A stretch of 49,657 nucleotides of DNA from Gammaproteobacteria bacterium (lineage in GTDB: Bacteria > Pseudomonadota > Gammaproteobacteria > GRL18): the NCBI GenBank assembly GCA_016744395.1, contig JADGEK010000030.1, forward strand, positions 1-49,657. The letters run 5' to 3'. Numbering within the stretch: position 1 is the stretch's first letter; each line of letters begins with the position of its first letter. A program made the position numbers and the translations under genes. This document shows positions 7,928-16,261 of this stretch, one piece after another. The notes beneath the pieces are model-generated. The model worked only from the letters and a program-made list of their open reading frames with translations, made no database searches and was not told the origin of the DNA.

Positions 7928-8509
7928 TTGAGCTATCCCATAATACTCGCATCAAGCTCACGCTTTAGAAAAAAAATACTGACAAAGCTTGCATTGCCAT
8001 TTGTTGCATTTTCGCCTGATATAGATGAACAGAGGATGACGGGAGAATCACCTGAGCAGCTGGTGACACGGCTTTCCAGCTTAAAAGCGCAGGTTATCAA
8101 AGCAGATTATTCAGAGCATCTCATTATTGGTTCCGATCAGGTCGCTTGTATTGAAGGTGAAATACTGGGCAAACCCGGTAATTATGATAAAGCACGGGCA
8201 CAGCTGCAATTCGCATCCGGTAAAGTAATCACTTTTTATACTGGCTTAACACTACTCAATAGTAAAACAGGGCATGAGCAAACAAGCTGTGAAACATTTA
8301 AGGCTCACTTTAGGAATTTAAAGGATGAGCAAATCACCCGTTACCTTAAAAAGGATAAACCTTATGATTGTGCAGGCAGCTTTAAATCAGAAGGATTGGG
8401 TATTGCTTTATGTAAAAAACTTGAAGGTGATGACCCGAATACTCTGATTGGATTACCTTTGATAAAACTCATTCATATGTTGGAAAAAGAGGGTATTCCT
8501 GTACCCTAA
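7928..8509 (+). CDS. yceF: Maf-family nucleotide pyrophosphatase, YceF type
   Basis: A 193-residue Maf protein, starting at TTG and closely resembling E. coli YceF. Motifs are LASSSRFRKK (residues 7-16), the catalytic GSDQV and the C-terminal CAGSFKSEGLGIAL with DPNTLIGLPL. YceF-type enzymes hydrolyse 7-methyl-GTP and related modified nucleotides to the monophosphate in a metal-dependent way. It normally sits near rluC or rpmF-plsX, but here it is 88 bp after thrS2 and just before the znu promoter, on the same strand. It may be co-transcribed with the zinc operon; its link to zinc is not established. Confidence 0.88.
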   Translation: MSYPIILASSSRFRKKILTKLALPFVAFSPDIDEQRMTGESPEQLVTRLSSLKAQVIKADYSEHLIIGSDQVACIEGEILGKPGNYDKARAQLQFASGKVITFYTGLTLLNSKTGHEQTSCETFKAHFRNLKDEQITRYLKKDKPYDCAGSFKSEGLGIALCKKLEGDDPNTLIGLPLIKLIHMLEKEGIPVP

Positions 8510-8550
8510 CTATCGTACTGCAAAAATTAAGACTGGATTCTCAAATAAAT

Positions 8551-8574
8551 CATGATATGATACATCATATCATG
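8551..8574. promoter_or_regulatory. Zur box 3, upstream of the znu operon
   Basis: The best palindrome of the set: 24 bp with arms CATGATATGAT and ATCATATCATG, and only the two central bases unpaired. TATGAT at 8556-8561 inside it could serve as the -10 element. It lies 38 bp before the likely GTG start of the small membrane protein that begins the znu operon. Confidence 0.85.
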
Positions 8575-8611
8575 ATTGTATGGTGTTTTTATTGAGGGGA
8601 GTGTTGTCGTT

Positions 8612-8779
8612 GTGAAAGCTGTTAGTTCCGCTGGTGCCAGGGAAGTGCCTAAAGATAAAACGGAGATGACAAAGAGCCAACGCCATTCTTTGCTCCAACT
8701 TGGTGTTGGCTTACGTTTGGTTCTGGCAGGCCTGGGCTCGGCGGTCATCTGGGGAGCTATTGCATGGGCGCTGATATGA
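8612..8779 (+). CDS. Small single-span membrane protein coupled to znuC
   Basis: A 55-residue protein from GTG at 8612, ten bases after the ribosome site GAGGGGAG; a TTG at 8576 without a ribosome site would add 12 residues. The first half is polar and basic (REVPKDKTEMTKSQRH). The second half is one hydrophobic helix rich in Leu, Gly and Ala (residues about 29-55). Its stop TGA overlaps the ATG of znuC (ATGA at 8776-8779), the mark of translational coupling. It is the first gene after the Zur box. I do not recognise a family. A helper subunit or regulator of the importer is possible but not shown. Confidence 0.65.
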   Translation: MKAVSSAGAREVPKDKTEMTKSQRHSLLQLGVGLRLVLAGLGSAVIWGAIAWALI

Positions 8780-9516
8780 AAAAGGAAATACTCCGATTTG
8801 AAAATCTGACATTGGGATATGAGCGTCATCCAGCAGTGCATCATCTGGATTTCAGTGTTCGACGCAATGCTATGGTGGCGGTGGCGGGTCCCAATGGCGC
8901 TGGCAAATCCACCCTGCTCAAAGGAATTATCAGAACCATCAAACCCATGGGCGGTTCGATTCGACTCTGTGGGATCAAGCAGCGGGAAATTGCCTATTTA
9001 CCACAGAGGACATCACTGGATACAACCTTCCCCATCACCGTTTTTGACATGGTTGCTATGGGTATGTGGCAAGCAGCGGGTGCCTTTGGATGCTTTGATA
9101 GACAAAGAAATGCCCGTGTTATGCAAGCATTGCAGCGTGTGGGTTTGGCTGGTATGGAACACCGTCCTATTGGTTCCTTATCTGGAGGACAGGCGCAGCG
9201 TGCGCTGTTTGCCCGCCTGCTATTGCAAGATGCCTCTTTAATTCTTCTTGATGAACCCTTCAATGCCATTGACTCAGCCAGTGTGCGGGATCTTTTGGGG
9301 CTGATCCATACCTGGCGCGAGGAGGACAAAACCATACTGGTGGTGCTTCATGATCTGGATCTGATCCGGTCTGCCTTTTCGGAAACGATACTGCTTGCCC
9401 GGGAGTTGGTCGCAGGCGGAGCGACCGACAAGGTACTCTCAGCATACAATTTAAGTCAGGCGCAACACCTTTGCGAGAGATTTGAAAGCCAATCTCTTCT
9501 GTGTGAAAGAGGATAA
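8776..9516 (+). CDS. znuC: Zinc ABC transporter ATPase (ZnuC/AztA type)
   Basis: A 246-residue ATPase from the ATG at 8776, chosen because it overlaps the stop of the upstream small gene; an ATG at 8764 would add four residues. Motifs are Walker A GPNGAGKST (residues 38-46), Q-loop LPQRTS, signature LSGGQAQR, Walker B LILLDEP and the switch His in VLHDLD. It belongs to the zinc/manganese importer branch and energises the ZnuB permease next to it. The order ATPase-permease-binding protein matches aztABC of Paracoccus as well as znu operons. The local base composition looks richer in G and C than the housekeeping genes further right. Confidence 0.92.
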   Translation: MKKEILRFENLTLGYERHPAVHHLDFSVRRNAMVAVAGPNGAGKSTLLKGIIRTIKPMGGSIRLCGIKQREIAYLPQRTSLDTTFPITVFDMVAMGMWQAAGAFGCFDRQRNARVMQALQRVGLAGMEHRPIGSLSGGQAQRALFARLLLQDASLILLDEPFNAIDSASVRDLLGLIHTWREEDKTILVVLHDLDLIRSAFSETILLARELVAGGATDKVLSAYNLSQAQHLCERFESQSLLCERG

Positions 9517-9523
9517 CAGTGTT

Positions 9524-10390
9524 ATGTATGATTTTTTTATCGGACCATTTGAGGAGTTCGCCTTTATGCGTCGTGCCATGGCTGGTTGCCTGGCACTTGC
9601 TTTGGGGGCAACTCCAGTAGGGGTCTTCCTGACACTGCGTCGAATGAGCTTGACCGGTGATGCCATGTCCCATGCCATTCTGCCTGGAGCGGCAGTGGGG
9701 TATCTACTGGCTGGTCTCTCCCTTGGAGCCATGACGATTGGTGGAGCAATTGCTGGATTCACCGTCGCCATGTTATCGGGTTGGGTGGCACGTGTCACTG
9801 CTGCCAGGGAAGACTCGAGTTTGGCTGCCTTCTATCTGATCTCCCTTGCGACTGGTGTTTTAATCGTCTCCATGCGAGGTAGCAATGTTGATCTGCTGCA
9901 TATCCTGTTCGGTAGCGCCTTGGCATTAAACAATGCGGCGCTGTTTCTGATTGCTGGTATCAGTACCACCACCCTAGTGGCTCTGGCTATTTTGTACCGC
10001 CCTTTGGTTATGGAGTGCCTGGATCCTGAATTTCTTCGCTCAGTGAGCCGCCTGAGTCCTGTGGCACACTACGGTTTTCTTTTTCTGGTTGTGCTCAATC
10101 TTGTGGGAGGCTTTCATGCACTTGGCACCCTTATGGCTGTTGGTATCATGATCCTACCAGCAGCAGCGGCACGATTCTGGTCCCGAGATATTAGCAGATT
10201 GCTGGCGGTTGCGGTAACGGGAGCTGTGGTGAGTGGTTACGTGGGTTTGCTGCTTTCTTACCATGTCGGACTGCCTACTGGGCCAGCAATCATCCTCACT
10301 GCGGGTTCATTCTACATTCTATCATTAACATTTGGTGTCGATGGCGTAATTCGCTCACACATCCACCCTAAACGCCATTTTCAAAAATGA
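9524..10390 (+). CDS. znuB: Zinc ABC transporter permease (ZnuB/AztB type)
   Basis: A 288-residue ABC-3 family permease with about eight hydrophobic segments, which forms the inner-membrane channel for zinc. The ATG at 9524 is preferred because AAGAGGATAA precedes it; a frame open from 9482 would overlap znuC. The conserved segment LTGDAMSHAILPGAAVGY near residues 40-57 and the later SVSRLSPVAHYGFLF region are typical. It starts seven bases after the znuC stop and ends 33 bp before the binding-protein gene, so the operon is tight. Confidence 0.92.
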   Translation: MYDFFIGPFEEFAFMRRAMAGCLALALGATPVGVFLTLRRMSLTGDAMSHAILPGAAVGYLLAGLSLGAMTIGGAIAGFTVAMLSGWVARVTAAREDSSLAAFYLISLATGVLIVSMRGSNVDLLHILFGSALALNNAALFLIAGISTTTLVALAILYRPLVMECLDPEFLRSVSRLSPVAHYGFLFLVVLNLVGGFHALGTLMAVGIMILPAAAARFWSRDISRLLAVAVTGAVVSGYVGLLLSYHVGLPTGPAIILTAGSFYILSLTFGVDGVIRSHIHPKRHFQK

Positions 10391-10423
10391 CACTTTTCCC
10401 ATTAACCTTAAGGAGAACTTTCT

Positions 10424-11308
10424 ATGATCTTCAGATGTTGGCTTCACACTATCGCCATGTACTTAATAGCACTGGCCATCTCAACCCCTCTATGGGCGGA
10501 ACAGCCGTTAAAGGTCGTTGCCTCGTTCAGTATTCTTGGCGATATGATTCAGCAGGTAGGCGGGAATCGAATCGAGGTCACCACCCTCGTTGGAGCGGAT
10601 GCCGATGGACATGTTTATCAACCCACGCCTGCTGATGCTCGTAGCGTGGCACGTGCGGAACTTCTGGTGGTCAATGGATTGGGATTCGAAGGCTGGATTG
10701 AGCGTCTCATCCAGGCTTCTGGCTACAATGGTACGGTCATTACGGCGACAGATGGCATCAAGCTGCGAAAGATGCAAGAGGCTGACACTGATCCCCACGC
10801 ATGGCAGAGCCTGGCTAACGCCAGAATCTATATCCGCAATATTGTTCATGGACTTTCCCTGGCTGATCAGGCAGGTGCATCAGTCTATAAGGCCAATGCA
10901 GCACGTTATCTGGATAGGCTGGACGCTGTTGAGGCTGAAGTGATCAGCACCATTGCTTCCATCCCGGCGCATCGCCGTAAGGTCGTGACCATGCACGATG
11001 CTTTTGGCTATTTTGAGACGGCTTATGGTCTTGTATTCCTGGCACCAGTTGGGCTCAGCACGGAGTCTGAAGCATCGGCAGCGGATGTGGCCAGCTTGAT
11101 CCGTCAAATCCACAAGGAGCAGATACCAGCTGTGTTTATAGAAAATATATCCGATCCCCGGCTGTTGCAACAAATCAATCGCGAAACGGGTGCACGGATC
11201 GGTGGTGTGCTTTATTCGGATGCCCTCTCATCCAGGGATGGACCTGCGTCAACCTACCTGGATATGTTTCTTTACAACACTCATACCCTTACAAAGGCGC
11301 TCAAGTAA
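10424..11308 (+). CDS. znuA: Zinc ABC transporter periplasmic binding protein (AztC/ZnuA type)
   Basis: A 294-residue cluster A-I solute-binding protein with a signal peptide ending near LWA-EQPL and a good AAGGAGAA ribosome site. The likely zinc ligands are His63 (ADGHVYQP), His125 (DPHAW), His191 (MHDAF) and Asp266 (YSDAL). The His-His-His-Asp set and the absence of a long His-rich loop resemble AztC more than E. coli ZnuA, whose fourth ligand lies in its loop. No aztD chaperone gene follows; the next gene is zur. It hands zinc to the ZnuB/ZnuC pair encoded upstream. Confidence 0.9.
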   Translation: MIFRCWLHTIAMYLIALAISTPLWAEQPLKVVASFSILGDMIQQVGGNRIEVTTLVGADADGHVYQPTPADARSVARAELLVVNGLGFEGWIERLIQASGYNGTVITATDGIKLRKMQEADTDPHAWQSLANARIYIRNIVHGLSLADQAGASVYKANAARYLDRLDAVEAEVISTIASIPAHRRKVVTMHDAFGYFETAYGLVFLAPVGLSTESEASAADVASLIRQIHKEQIPAVFIENISDPRLLQQINRETGARIGGVLYSDALSSRDGPASTYLDMFLYNTHTLTKALK

Positions 11309-11361
11309 GAACAACCATCATGAAGCTGACATACAGAAAAATCATTTATTTTGCAAAACTA

Positions 11362-11383
11362 ATGATAAGATATGTTGTATCGT
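11362..11383. promoter_or_regulatory. Zur box 4, upstream of zur
   Basis: ATGATAAGATATGTTGTATC is an imperfect palindrome. Its reverse complement contains GATACAACATATCTT, identical to box 2. It sits 136 bp before the preferred zur start, within the znuA-zur spacer, which suggests zur represses itself. A short ATG frame of four codons follows it at 11395. Confidence 0.65.
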
Positions 11384-11518
11384 AGAGGTGATGATATGTT
11401 GGCTAAGTGACTGTTTTCTTAATAAAGAGGTTTAAGTCAAAGGTAAAGCATTTAGCAGACAAAGCAGGGGGTTATGACCCATGATATAATTAAAGAACAA
11501 TCATTAGAGGTGGATTTC

Positions 11519-11980
11519 ATGAACAAGATACAGGCAATCATTGAACACGCAGAGCGACATTGCAATGAACATGGCGCACGATTAACCAATAAGCGAAAAC
11601 AAGTGCTTTCTGGATTGTTGCAGTCTGAAAAAGCCTTGTCAGCCTACGAACTGGTGGAATATTGTAAAAGTGAATTTGGTGAAAGCCTTCCGGCAATGTC
11701 TGTTTATCGTATTCTGGACTTTCTTGAAGATGAGCAGCTGGTACACAAACTTAACCTGGCTAATAAATATGTTGCTTGTGCCCATATTACCTGTAAACAT
11801 GACCATGAGGTACCGCAATTTTTAATTTGTTCAAAGTGTCAAAGGGTTAATGAAATCAGCATCAATAAGTCAACGATTGATGCGTTAAAGCGCAATGTAG
11901 AAAAAGCAGGGTTCCATTTGGTCAGCCCTCAGTTGGAAATGAATTGTATTTGCGAACAATGCATAAATAAAGCAGCTTAG
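11519..11980 (+). CDS. zur: Zinc uptake regulator Zur (Fur family)
   Basis: A 153-residue Fur-family repressor. The N-terminal winged helix contains RLTNKRKQVL and PAMSVYRILDFL. The C-terminal half has CAHITCKHDHEVPQFLIC, typical of Zur rather than Fur, and structural zinc cysteines Cys104/Cys107 with Cys143/145/148. The ATG at 11519 follows AGAGGTGG and matches the length of E. coli Zur before LTxxR; an ATG at 11474 would add 15 residues. With zinc bound it should repress genes bearing the palindromes in this island. It lies just after znuA on the same strand but with its own box-bearing leader. Confidence 0.92.
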   Translation: MNKIQAIIEHAERHCNEHGARLTNKRKQVLSGLLQSEKALSAYELVEYCKSEFGESLPAMSVYRILDFLEDEQLVHKLNLANKYVACAHITCKHDHEVPQFLICSKCQRVNEISINKSTIDALKRNVEKAGFHLVSPQLEMNCICEQCINKAA

Positions 11981-12053
11981 GCACAGTAAATAAAAATCGG
12001 ATGGTATTTATTTGAATCACACAGAAAAATAAAGATATTTTTCTCAAGTACCT

Positions 12054-12449
12054 ACCTATGAGCAAAGGATAAAGGCCAATAGTCTTTTTACCAGACAAAT
12101 GATCATAAATTGCCTCATGATCTAGAGGCATGAAGGAACGATGTCTACAATCCCTATACTTAACTCTGGGTTTAGTACATATATTACTGGTTGCCACTCA
12201 TTTGAACAGGCTACAGAATAACCACTTCTTGTTTTCCTGGCGTGTTGCAAAGATATTTTTACAACCATGAAATAATTGAGCAAACAGCTCAACCTTTTGG
12301 TTTGTGGAAAGTTTATAATTATGGAATCTCTGGCTAGAATTATTTTCAATTGCTCTATAAGAAAAAGCCTGCTTAAGAAATTGTTTCTTTTGAGAAAGCA
12401 GAGTGGCCTTTTCTTGTTCTAACTCAAGTAGACGTTTGTCAATTAGAGG
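12054..12449 (-). pseudogene. Remnant of a TOTE-type archaeo-eukaryotic primase gene
   Basis: Read on the reverse strand, this spacer encodes a broken protein. It has a coiled N-terminal part (DKRLLELEQEKATLLSQKKQ), then VELFAQLFHGCKNIFATRQENK, a jump in frame near 12225 into SGYSVACSNEWQP, a second jump near 12180 into ICTKPRVKYRDCRHRSFMPL, and then HLSGKKTIGLYPLL. This order (LFRSLFRGR, then SGYSPACxNEW, CxKPRVKCxxCxxRxFxPL, HLxGxxTIGxYPLL) is what I know from the N-terminal region of TOTE conflict-system primases. Two frameshifts and loss of everything after YPLL make it a relic. The match is from memory of the family, so a search should confirm it. Confidence 0.75.
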
Positions 12450-12580
12450 TAACTTTTATACTTACATACAGTATTATAAAAATAATGCATCTCAGACTTG
12501 AAAGTCGCCCCTAGAGAAAATATTGTAATATACAGAAGAATGATTTTTAATAAGAATACCAACCAAATCAAAGATTTAAT

Positions 12581-12657
12581 TGGTAGGCGCGAGTAGATTC
12601 GAACTACCGACCCCCACCATGTCAAGGTGGTGCTCTAACCAACTGAGCTACGCGCCT
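12581..12657 (-). tRNA. tRNA-Val (anticodon GAC)
   Basis: A full cloverleaf on the reverse strand: acceptor arm AGGCGCG/CGCGCCT, D-loop AGCTCAGTTGGTTAGAGC, anticodon arm CCACC-TTGACAT-GGTGG with GAC in the middle, T-arm GGTAGTTCGAATCTACT, discriminator A and an encoded CCA end. It is very close to E. coli tRNA-Val(GAC), apart from the acceptor stem. The TOTE remnant lies just downstream of its 3' end. Confidence 0.97.
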
Positions 12658-12779
12658 ATAGGGCCAACTGAGTTTCAATGTTTACACAGTGAAATCAGTG
12701 TGTTTCATGAGATACGAGATGTACCAGAAACGAAGCGTATGATACCTAGGCTTATGGGATTTGGCAAGTCTTTTTTGAC

Positions 12780-14786
12780 TTAAAGCCTTATAAATTTATC
12801 TTGAAGGACTTTTATCTGGTCCCGTAGGTGTGCAGCTTCTTCAAATTCCATATTTTGCGCATGAGCATACATTTTATCTTCCATTTCTTTCATTTGTTTC
12901 TCCAGCTCTGGCCCAGTCATTACATCATACCGACCTGCTTGTTCAGCCACTTTCCTATTTTTTGCCACTGCCAGACCTGCGCCTGGAATTGTGGCCTCCA
13001 GAATATCCTTAACTGATTTTATAATACCCTGAGGCGTAATACCATGCGCCTGATTATAGGCCATTTGTTTTTCTCGCCTCCTGGCGGTTTCACTCATGGC
13101 TCGCTCCATTGAGCCTGTTACTCGATCGGCATAAAGAATCACTCGGCCATTGATATGTCGGGCAGCACGTCCCATTGTCTGAATCAGTGAGCGTTCAGAA
13201 CGCAAAAAACCTTCTTTGTCAGCATCGAGAATCGCCACGAGTGAGACCTCAGGGATATCCAAACCTTCCCGAAGCAAATTAATCCCCACCAGCACATCAA
13301 ATTCGCCCAGCCTCAAATCTCGAATGATTTCAACTCGTTCAACGGTATCAATGTCTGAATGCAAATAACGCACCTGAATACCATGTTCCAGATAATATTC
13401 GGTTAAATCTTCAGCCATTCTTTTGGTCAATGTCGTGACTAGAACACGTTCTTTTTTTGCTATATTTTTATGAATTTCTGAGATTAAATCGTCCACCTGT
13501 GTGGTTGCCGTTCTCACTTCAACAGGTGGGTCAATCAATCCTGTAGGGCGGACAATTTGCTCTGCAACCGTTTCTGATTTTTCTGCTTCATAATTACCTG
13601 GCGTGGCTGACACAAAAATGGTTTGGGGGGCAAGACGTTCAAATTCATCAAATTTCAAAGGACGATTATCCAGTGCTGACGGTAAACGAAAACCATACTC
13701 CACTAAATTTTCTTTTCGTGATCGATCCCCTTTATACATTGCCCCCACTTGCGACACCGTCACATGGCTTTCATCAATAAAAATTAAGGCATCATCAGGC
13801 AAGTAATCTAAAAAGGTAGGGGGGGCAGCCCCTGGTTCACGCCCTGAAAGATAGCGTGAATAATTTTCAATGCCTGAACAATAACCCAACTCCATGATCA
13901 TCTCAATATCAAGCTGTGTGCGCTGTTCTAAGCGTTGTGCTTCAACCAGTTTGTTTTGAGAATACAGTTGAGCCAGTCGCTCTTTCAGTTCAACTTTGAT
14001 CTTTTCAACGGCTTCCAGTAGTGTTTCTCTGGGTGTCACATAATGCGTTTTTGGATAAACGGTGATTCGCGGTACACGACGTAAAATTTCTCCAGTCAAA
14101 GGATCAAAATAACTTAAGGCTTCTACTTCATCATCAAATAGTTCAATCCGTACAGCTTCACTGTCAGAGTCAGCGGGGTAAATATCAATCACATCACCAC
14201 GAACTCGATAAGTGGCTCGATGTAATTCAACATCATTTCGCTTGTATTGTAATTCCGCTAAACGTCTTAAAATGGTTCGCTGATCAACCACATCTCCCTT
14301 AACCACATGCAATAACATTTTAAGGTAGGATTTGGGATCACCTAAACCATAAATACAGGAAACAGAAGCAACAATAATGGTATCTTTTCGTTCCAAAAGA
14401 GCCTTAGTCGCTGACAGCCGCATTTGTTCAATATGTTCATTGATAGAAGCATCTTTTTCAATAAAAGTGTCTGATGAGGGAACATAAGCTTCAGGTTGAT
14501 AATAATCATAATAAGACACAAAATATTCAACGGAGTTATAGGGAAAGAATTCTTTCATTTCACCGTATAACTGTGCCGCTAATGTTTTGTTATGGGCAAG
14601 AATTAAAGTCGGCCGTTGCAGGTTCTGCATGATATTAGCCATAGTAAAGGTCTTACCTGAGCCTGTCACACCCAATAAGGTCATTGCAGCCTCACCATCT
14701 TGAATTCCCTCGGTCAGGGTCTTAATTGCCGAGGGTTGATCACCTCCAGGTGTGTACGATGAAACCAGCTCGAACGGCTTTCCCAT
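12780..14786 (-). CDS. uvrB: Excinuclease ABC subunit B
   Basis: A 668-residue helicase-like subunit of nucleotide excision repair, close to the 673 residues of E. coli UvrB. Walker A is at 39-46 (GVTGSGKT). The beta-hairpin region has [12 protein letters not shown], the DESH motif is present, and the C-terminal helicase motifs include [13 protein letters not shown] domain ([11 protein letters not shown]) that contacts UvrC ends the protein. UvrA loads it on damaged DNA and UvrC then cuts. I see no clear LexA box upstream. The gene is divergent from the aminotransferase gene. Confidence 0.98.
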   Translation of the reverse strand: MGKPFELVSSYTPGGDQPSAIKTLTEGIQDGEAAMTLLGVTGSGKTFTMANIMQNLQRPTLILAHNKTLAAQLYGEMKEFFPYNSVEYFVSYYDYYQPEAYVPSSDTFIEKDASINEHIEQMRLSATKALLERKDTIIVASVSCIYGLGDPKSYLKMLLHVVKGDVVDQRTILRRLAELQYKRNDVELHRATYRVRGDVIDIYPADSDSEAVRIELFDDEVEALSYFDPLTGEILRRVPRITVYPKTHYVTPRETLLEAVEKIKVELKERLAQLYSQNKLVEAQRLEQRTQLDIEMIMELGYCSGIENYSRYLSGREPGAAPPTFLDYLPDDALIFIDESHVTVSQVGAMYKGDRSRKENLVEYGFRLPSALDNRPLKFDEFERLAPQTIFVSATPGNYEAEKSETVAEQIVRPTGLIDPPVEVRTATTQVDDLISEIHKNIAKKERVLVTTLTKRMAEDLTEYYLEHGIQVRYLHSDIDTVERVEIIRDLRLGEFDVLVGINLLREGLDIPEVSLVAILDADKEGFLRSERSLIQTMGRAARHINGRVILYADRVTGSMERAMSETARRREKQMAYNQAHGITPQGIIKSVKDILEATIPGAGLAVAKNRKVAEQAGRYDVMTGPELEKQMKEMEDKMYAHAQNMEFEEAAHLRDQIKVLQDKFIRL

Positions 14787-14851
14787 AGTGTTTTATTTCT
14801 CTTTTGTTGTGACGAAAATGAGTAAAAAATATGCCCTTCCAAACACAGGTG

Positions 14852-14860
14852 TGCTAGAAT
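14852..14860 (+). promoter_or_regulatory. Possible extended -10 promoter of the aminotransferase gene
   Basis: TGCTAGAAT is an extended -10 element (TGn plus TAGAAT) about 60 bases before the TTG start. No good -35 is visible 17 bases upstream, which extended -10 promoters tolerate. Confidence 0.4.
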
Positions 14861-14920
14861 TACCACTGTTTTTTTTATTAACTTTTTTACACCCGTTATT
14901 TTACGCTAGAGGTGCTTCAC

Positions 14921-16120
14921 TTGGCTACACACGTATCCCAAATTAAATTATCCAATCGAGTTCAAGCAATCAAACCTTCTGCTACCCTGGTCATCACGGC
15001 AAAAGCAAAAGCGCTTAAGGCTGAAGGCAAAGCAATTATTGGTCTTGGGGCTGGTGAGCCTGATTTCGACACACCTGAACACATAAAAAATGCAGCAATT
15101 AAAGCCATTAATGACGGTTTCACAAAATACACTGCTGTAGGTGGCACACCTGAACTGAAGCAAGCGGTTTGTGACAAGTTCAAGCGTGATAATTCATTGA
15201 CCTACACACCCGATCAAGTACTGGTTTCCAGTGGCGGTAAGCAAAGTTTTTATAATTTATGCCAGGCTTATTTAAATGAAGGTGATGAAGTCATTATTCC
15301 TGCACCTTATTGGGTATCCTACCCTGACATGGTGATATTAGGTGGTGGCAAGCCCGTCATTATCAGCACGGGAATAGATGAAGGTTTTAAAATTTCTCCT
15401 GAGCAGCTCAAAGCAGCCATTACCGATAAAACTCGTCTGGTGGTTTTAAATACACCCTCCAACCCAACAGGAGTGGCCTATACTCGCGAAGACTTAAAAG
15501 CCATTGGTGCTGTTTTCAAAGATCAGCCTGACATTATTATTGCCAGTGATGACATGTATGAACACATTGTCTGGTCAGATGAGCCATTTTGTACCATTGC
15601 AGAAGTCTGCCCAGACTTATATGAGCAAACAGTGACCATGAATGGTGTCAGTAAAGCTTACTCAATGACAGGATGGCGCATAGGTTATGCCGCCGGGCCA
15701 GCCAATTTGATTGCTGCAATGACAAAGATTCAGTCTCAAAGTACTTCTAATCCCTGCTCGATTTCTCAAGCAGCGACTCTGGAAGCTTTAAATGGCGATC
15801 AAAGTTGTATTCAAGTGATGTTAAAATCATTTAAAGAGCGCCATGATTTTGTTGTTGAAACCATTAATAACATTCCTGGAATGCAGGCTTTACCATCACA
15901 AGGGGCATTTTATACTTTTGTCAATATGCAGGACTTAATTGACCAAACTGAAGGTATCAATGATGATGTTGAGTTGACTGAGTACATCCTCAACCAGGCT
16001 GAAGTTGCTTTGGTTCCAGGTTCTGCATTTGGTGCGCCTGGGTATATGCGAATTTCATTTGCAACCAGTATGGAAAACTTACAAGAAGCAATTGCACGTC
16101 TGAAAAAACTATTTGCTTAA
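14921..16120 (+). CDS. Pyridoxal-phosphate aminotransferase, aspartate type (class Ib)
   Basis: A 399-residue fold-type I aminotransferase. The TTG at 14921 follows AGAGGTG and gives the usual N-terminus; a GTG at 14912 would overlap that ribosome site. The conserved pieces are GLGAGEPDFDTPEHI, NTPSNPTG, the PLP lysine Lys245 in NGVSKAYSMTGWRIGY, and the C-terminal arginine in YMRISFA. This subgroup usually transfers the amino group between aspartate or glutamate and oxaloacetate or 2-oxoglutarate, and some members also take prephenate. Substrate choice cannot be fixed by eye. It stands alone between uvrB and cnoX. Confidence 0.92.
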   Translation: MATHVSQIKLSNRVQAIKPSATLVITAKAKALKAEGKAIIGLGAGEPDFDTPEHIKNAAIKAINDGFTKYTAVGGTPELKQAVCDKFKRDNSLTYTPDQVLVSSGGKQSFYNLCQAYLNEGDEVIIPAPYWVSYPDMVILGGGKPVIISTGIDEGFKISPEQLKAAITDKTRLVVLNTPSNPTGVAYTREDLKAIGAVFKDQPDIIIASDDMYEHIVWSDEPFCTIAEVCPDLYEQTVTMNGVSKAYSMTGWRIGYAAGPANLIAAMTKIQSQSTSNPCSISQAATLEALNGDQSCIQVMLKSFKERHDFVVETINNIPGMQALPSQGAFYTFVNMQDLIDQTEGINDDVELTEYILNQAEVALVPGSAFGAPGYMRISFATSMENLQEAIARLKKLFA

Positions 16121-16153
16121 GCGGTTACTGAAAAGCAATAAAGAAAACAGTCA

Positions 16154-16179
16154 TACCCCAGGGACACTTCCTCCGGGCG
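16154..16179. repeat. Solo copy of the 27-bp GC-rich intergenic repeat
   Basis: The stretch ACCCCAGGGACACTTCCTCC followed by GGGCG matches the tandem units at 20077-20156. As there, it is followed at once by a run of A and a GC-rich hairpin. Confidence 0.7.
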
Positions 16180-16216
16180 AAAAAAAGGCGGCCAAGTTAA
16201 AACCCTTTGCCGCCTT
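16180..16216. terminator. Hairpin downstream of the aminotransferase gene
   Basis: A run of seven A leads into AAGGCGGC (16185-16192) and its perfect complement GCCGCCTT (16209-16216), with a 16-base loop. On the forward strand the T-tract is short; on the reverse strand it is seven T. It may end aminotransferase transcription weakly or shield cnoX from antisense reads. Confidence 0.5.
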
Positions 16217-16261
16217 AATACCTCCATACCAAGCTACTTTAAATTTCAGGATTAATACACT

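Noticed and set aside
8576-8611. The TTG at 8576 as start of the small membrane protein.
   Set aside because: It abuts the Zur box and has no ribosome site, while GTG at 8612 follows GAGGGGAG at good spacing.
11922-12349. Two overlapping reverse-strand frames as separate small genes.
   Set aside because: They are consecutive pieces of one frameshifted TOTE primase sequence.
12580-12783. An open frame of 67 codons across the tRNA region on the forward strand.
   Set aside because: It runs antisense through the tRNA-Val gene and has no ribosome site or recognisable protein.
14787-14880. A LexA (SOS) box in front of uvrB.
   Set aside because: No CTG-N10-CAG palindrome is present; CTCATTTTCGTCAC is not close enough.
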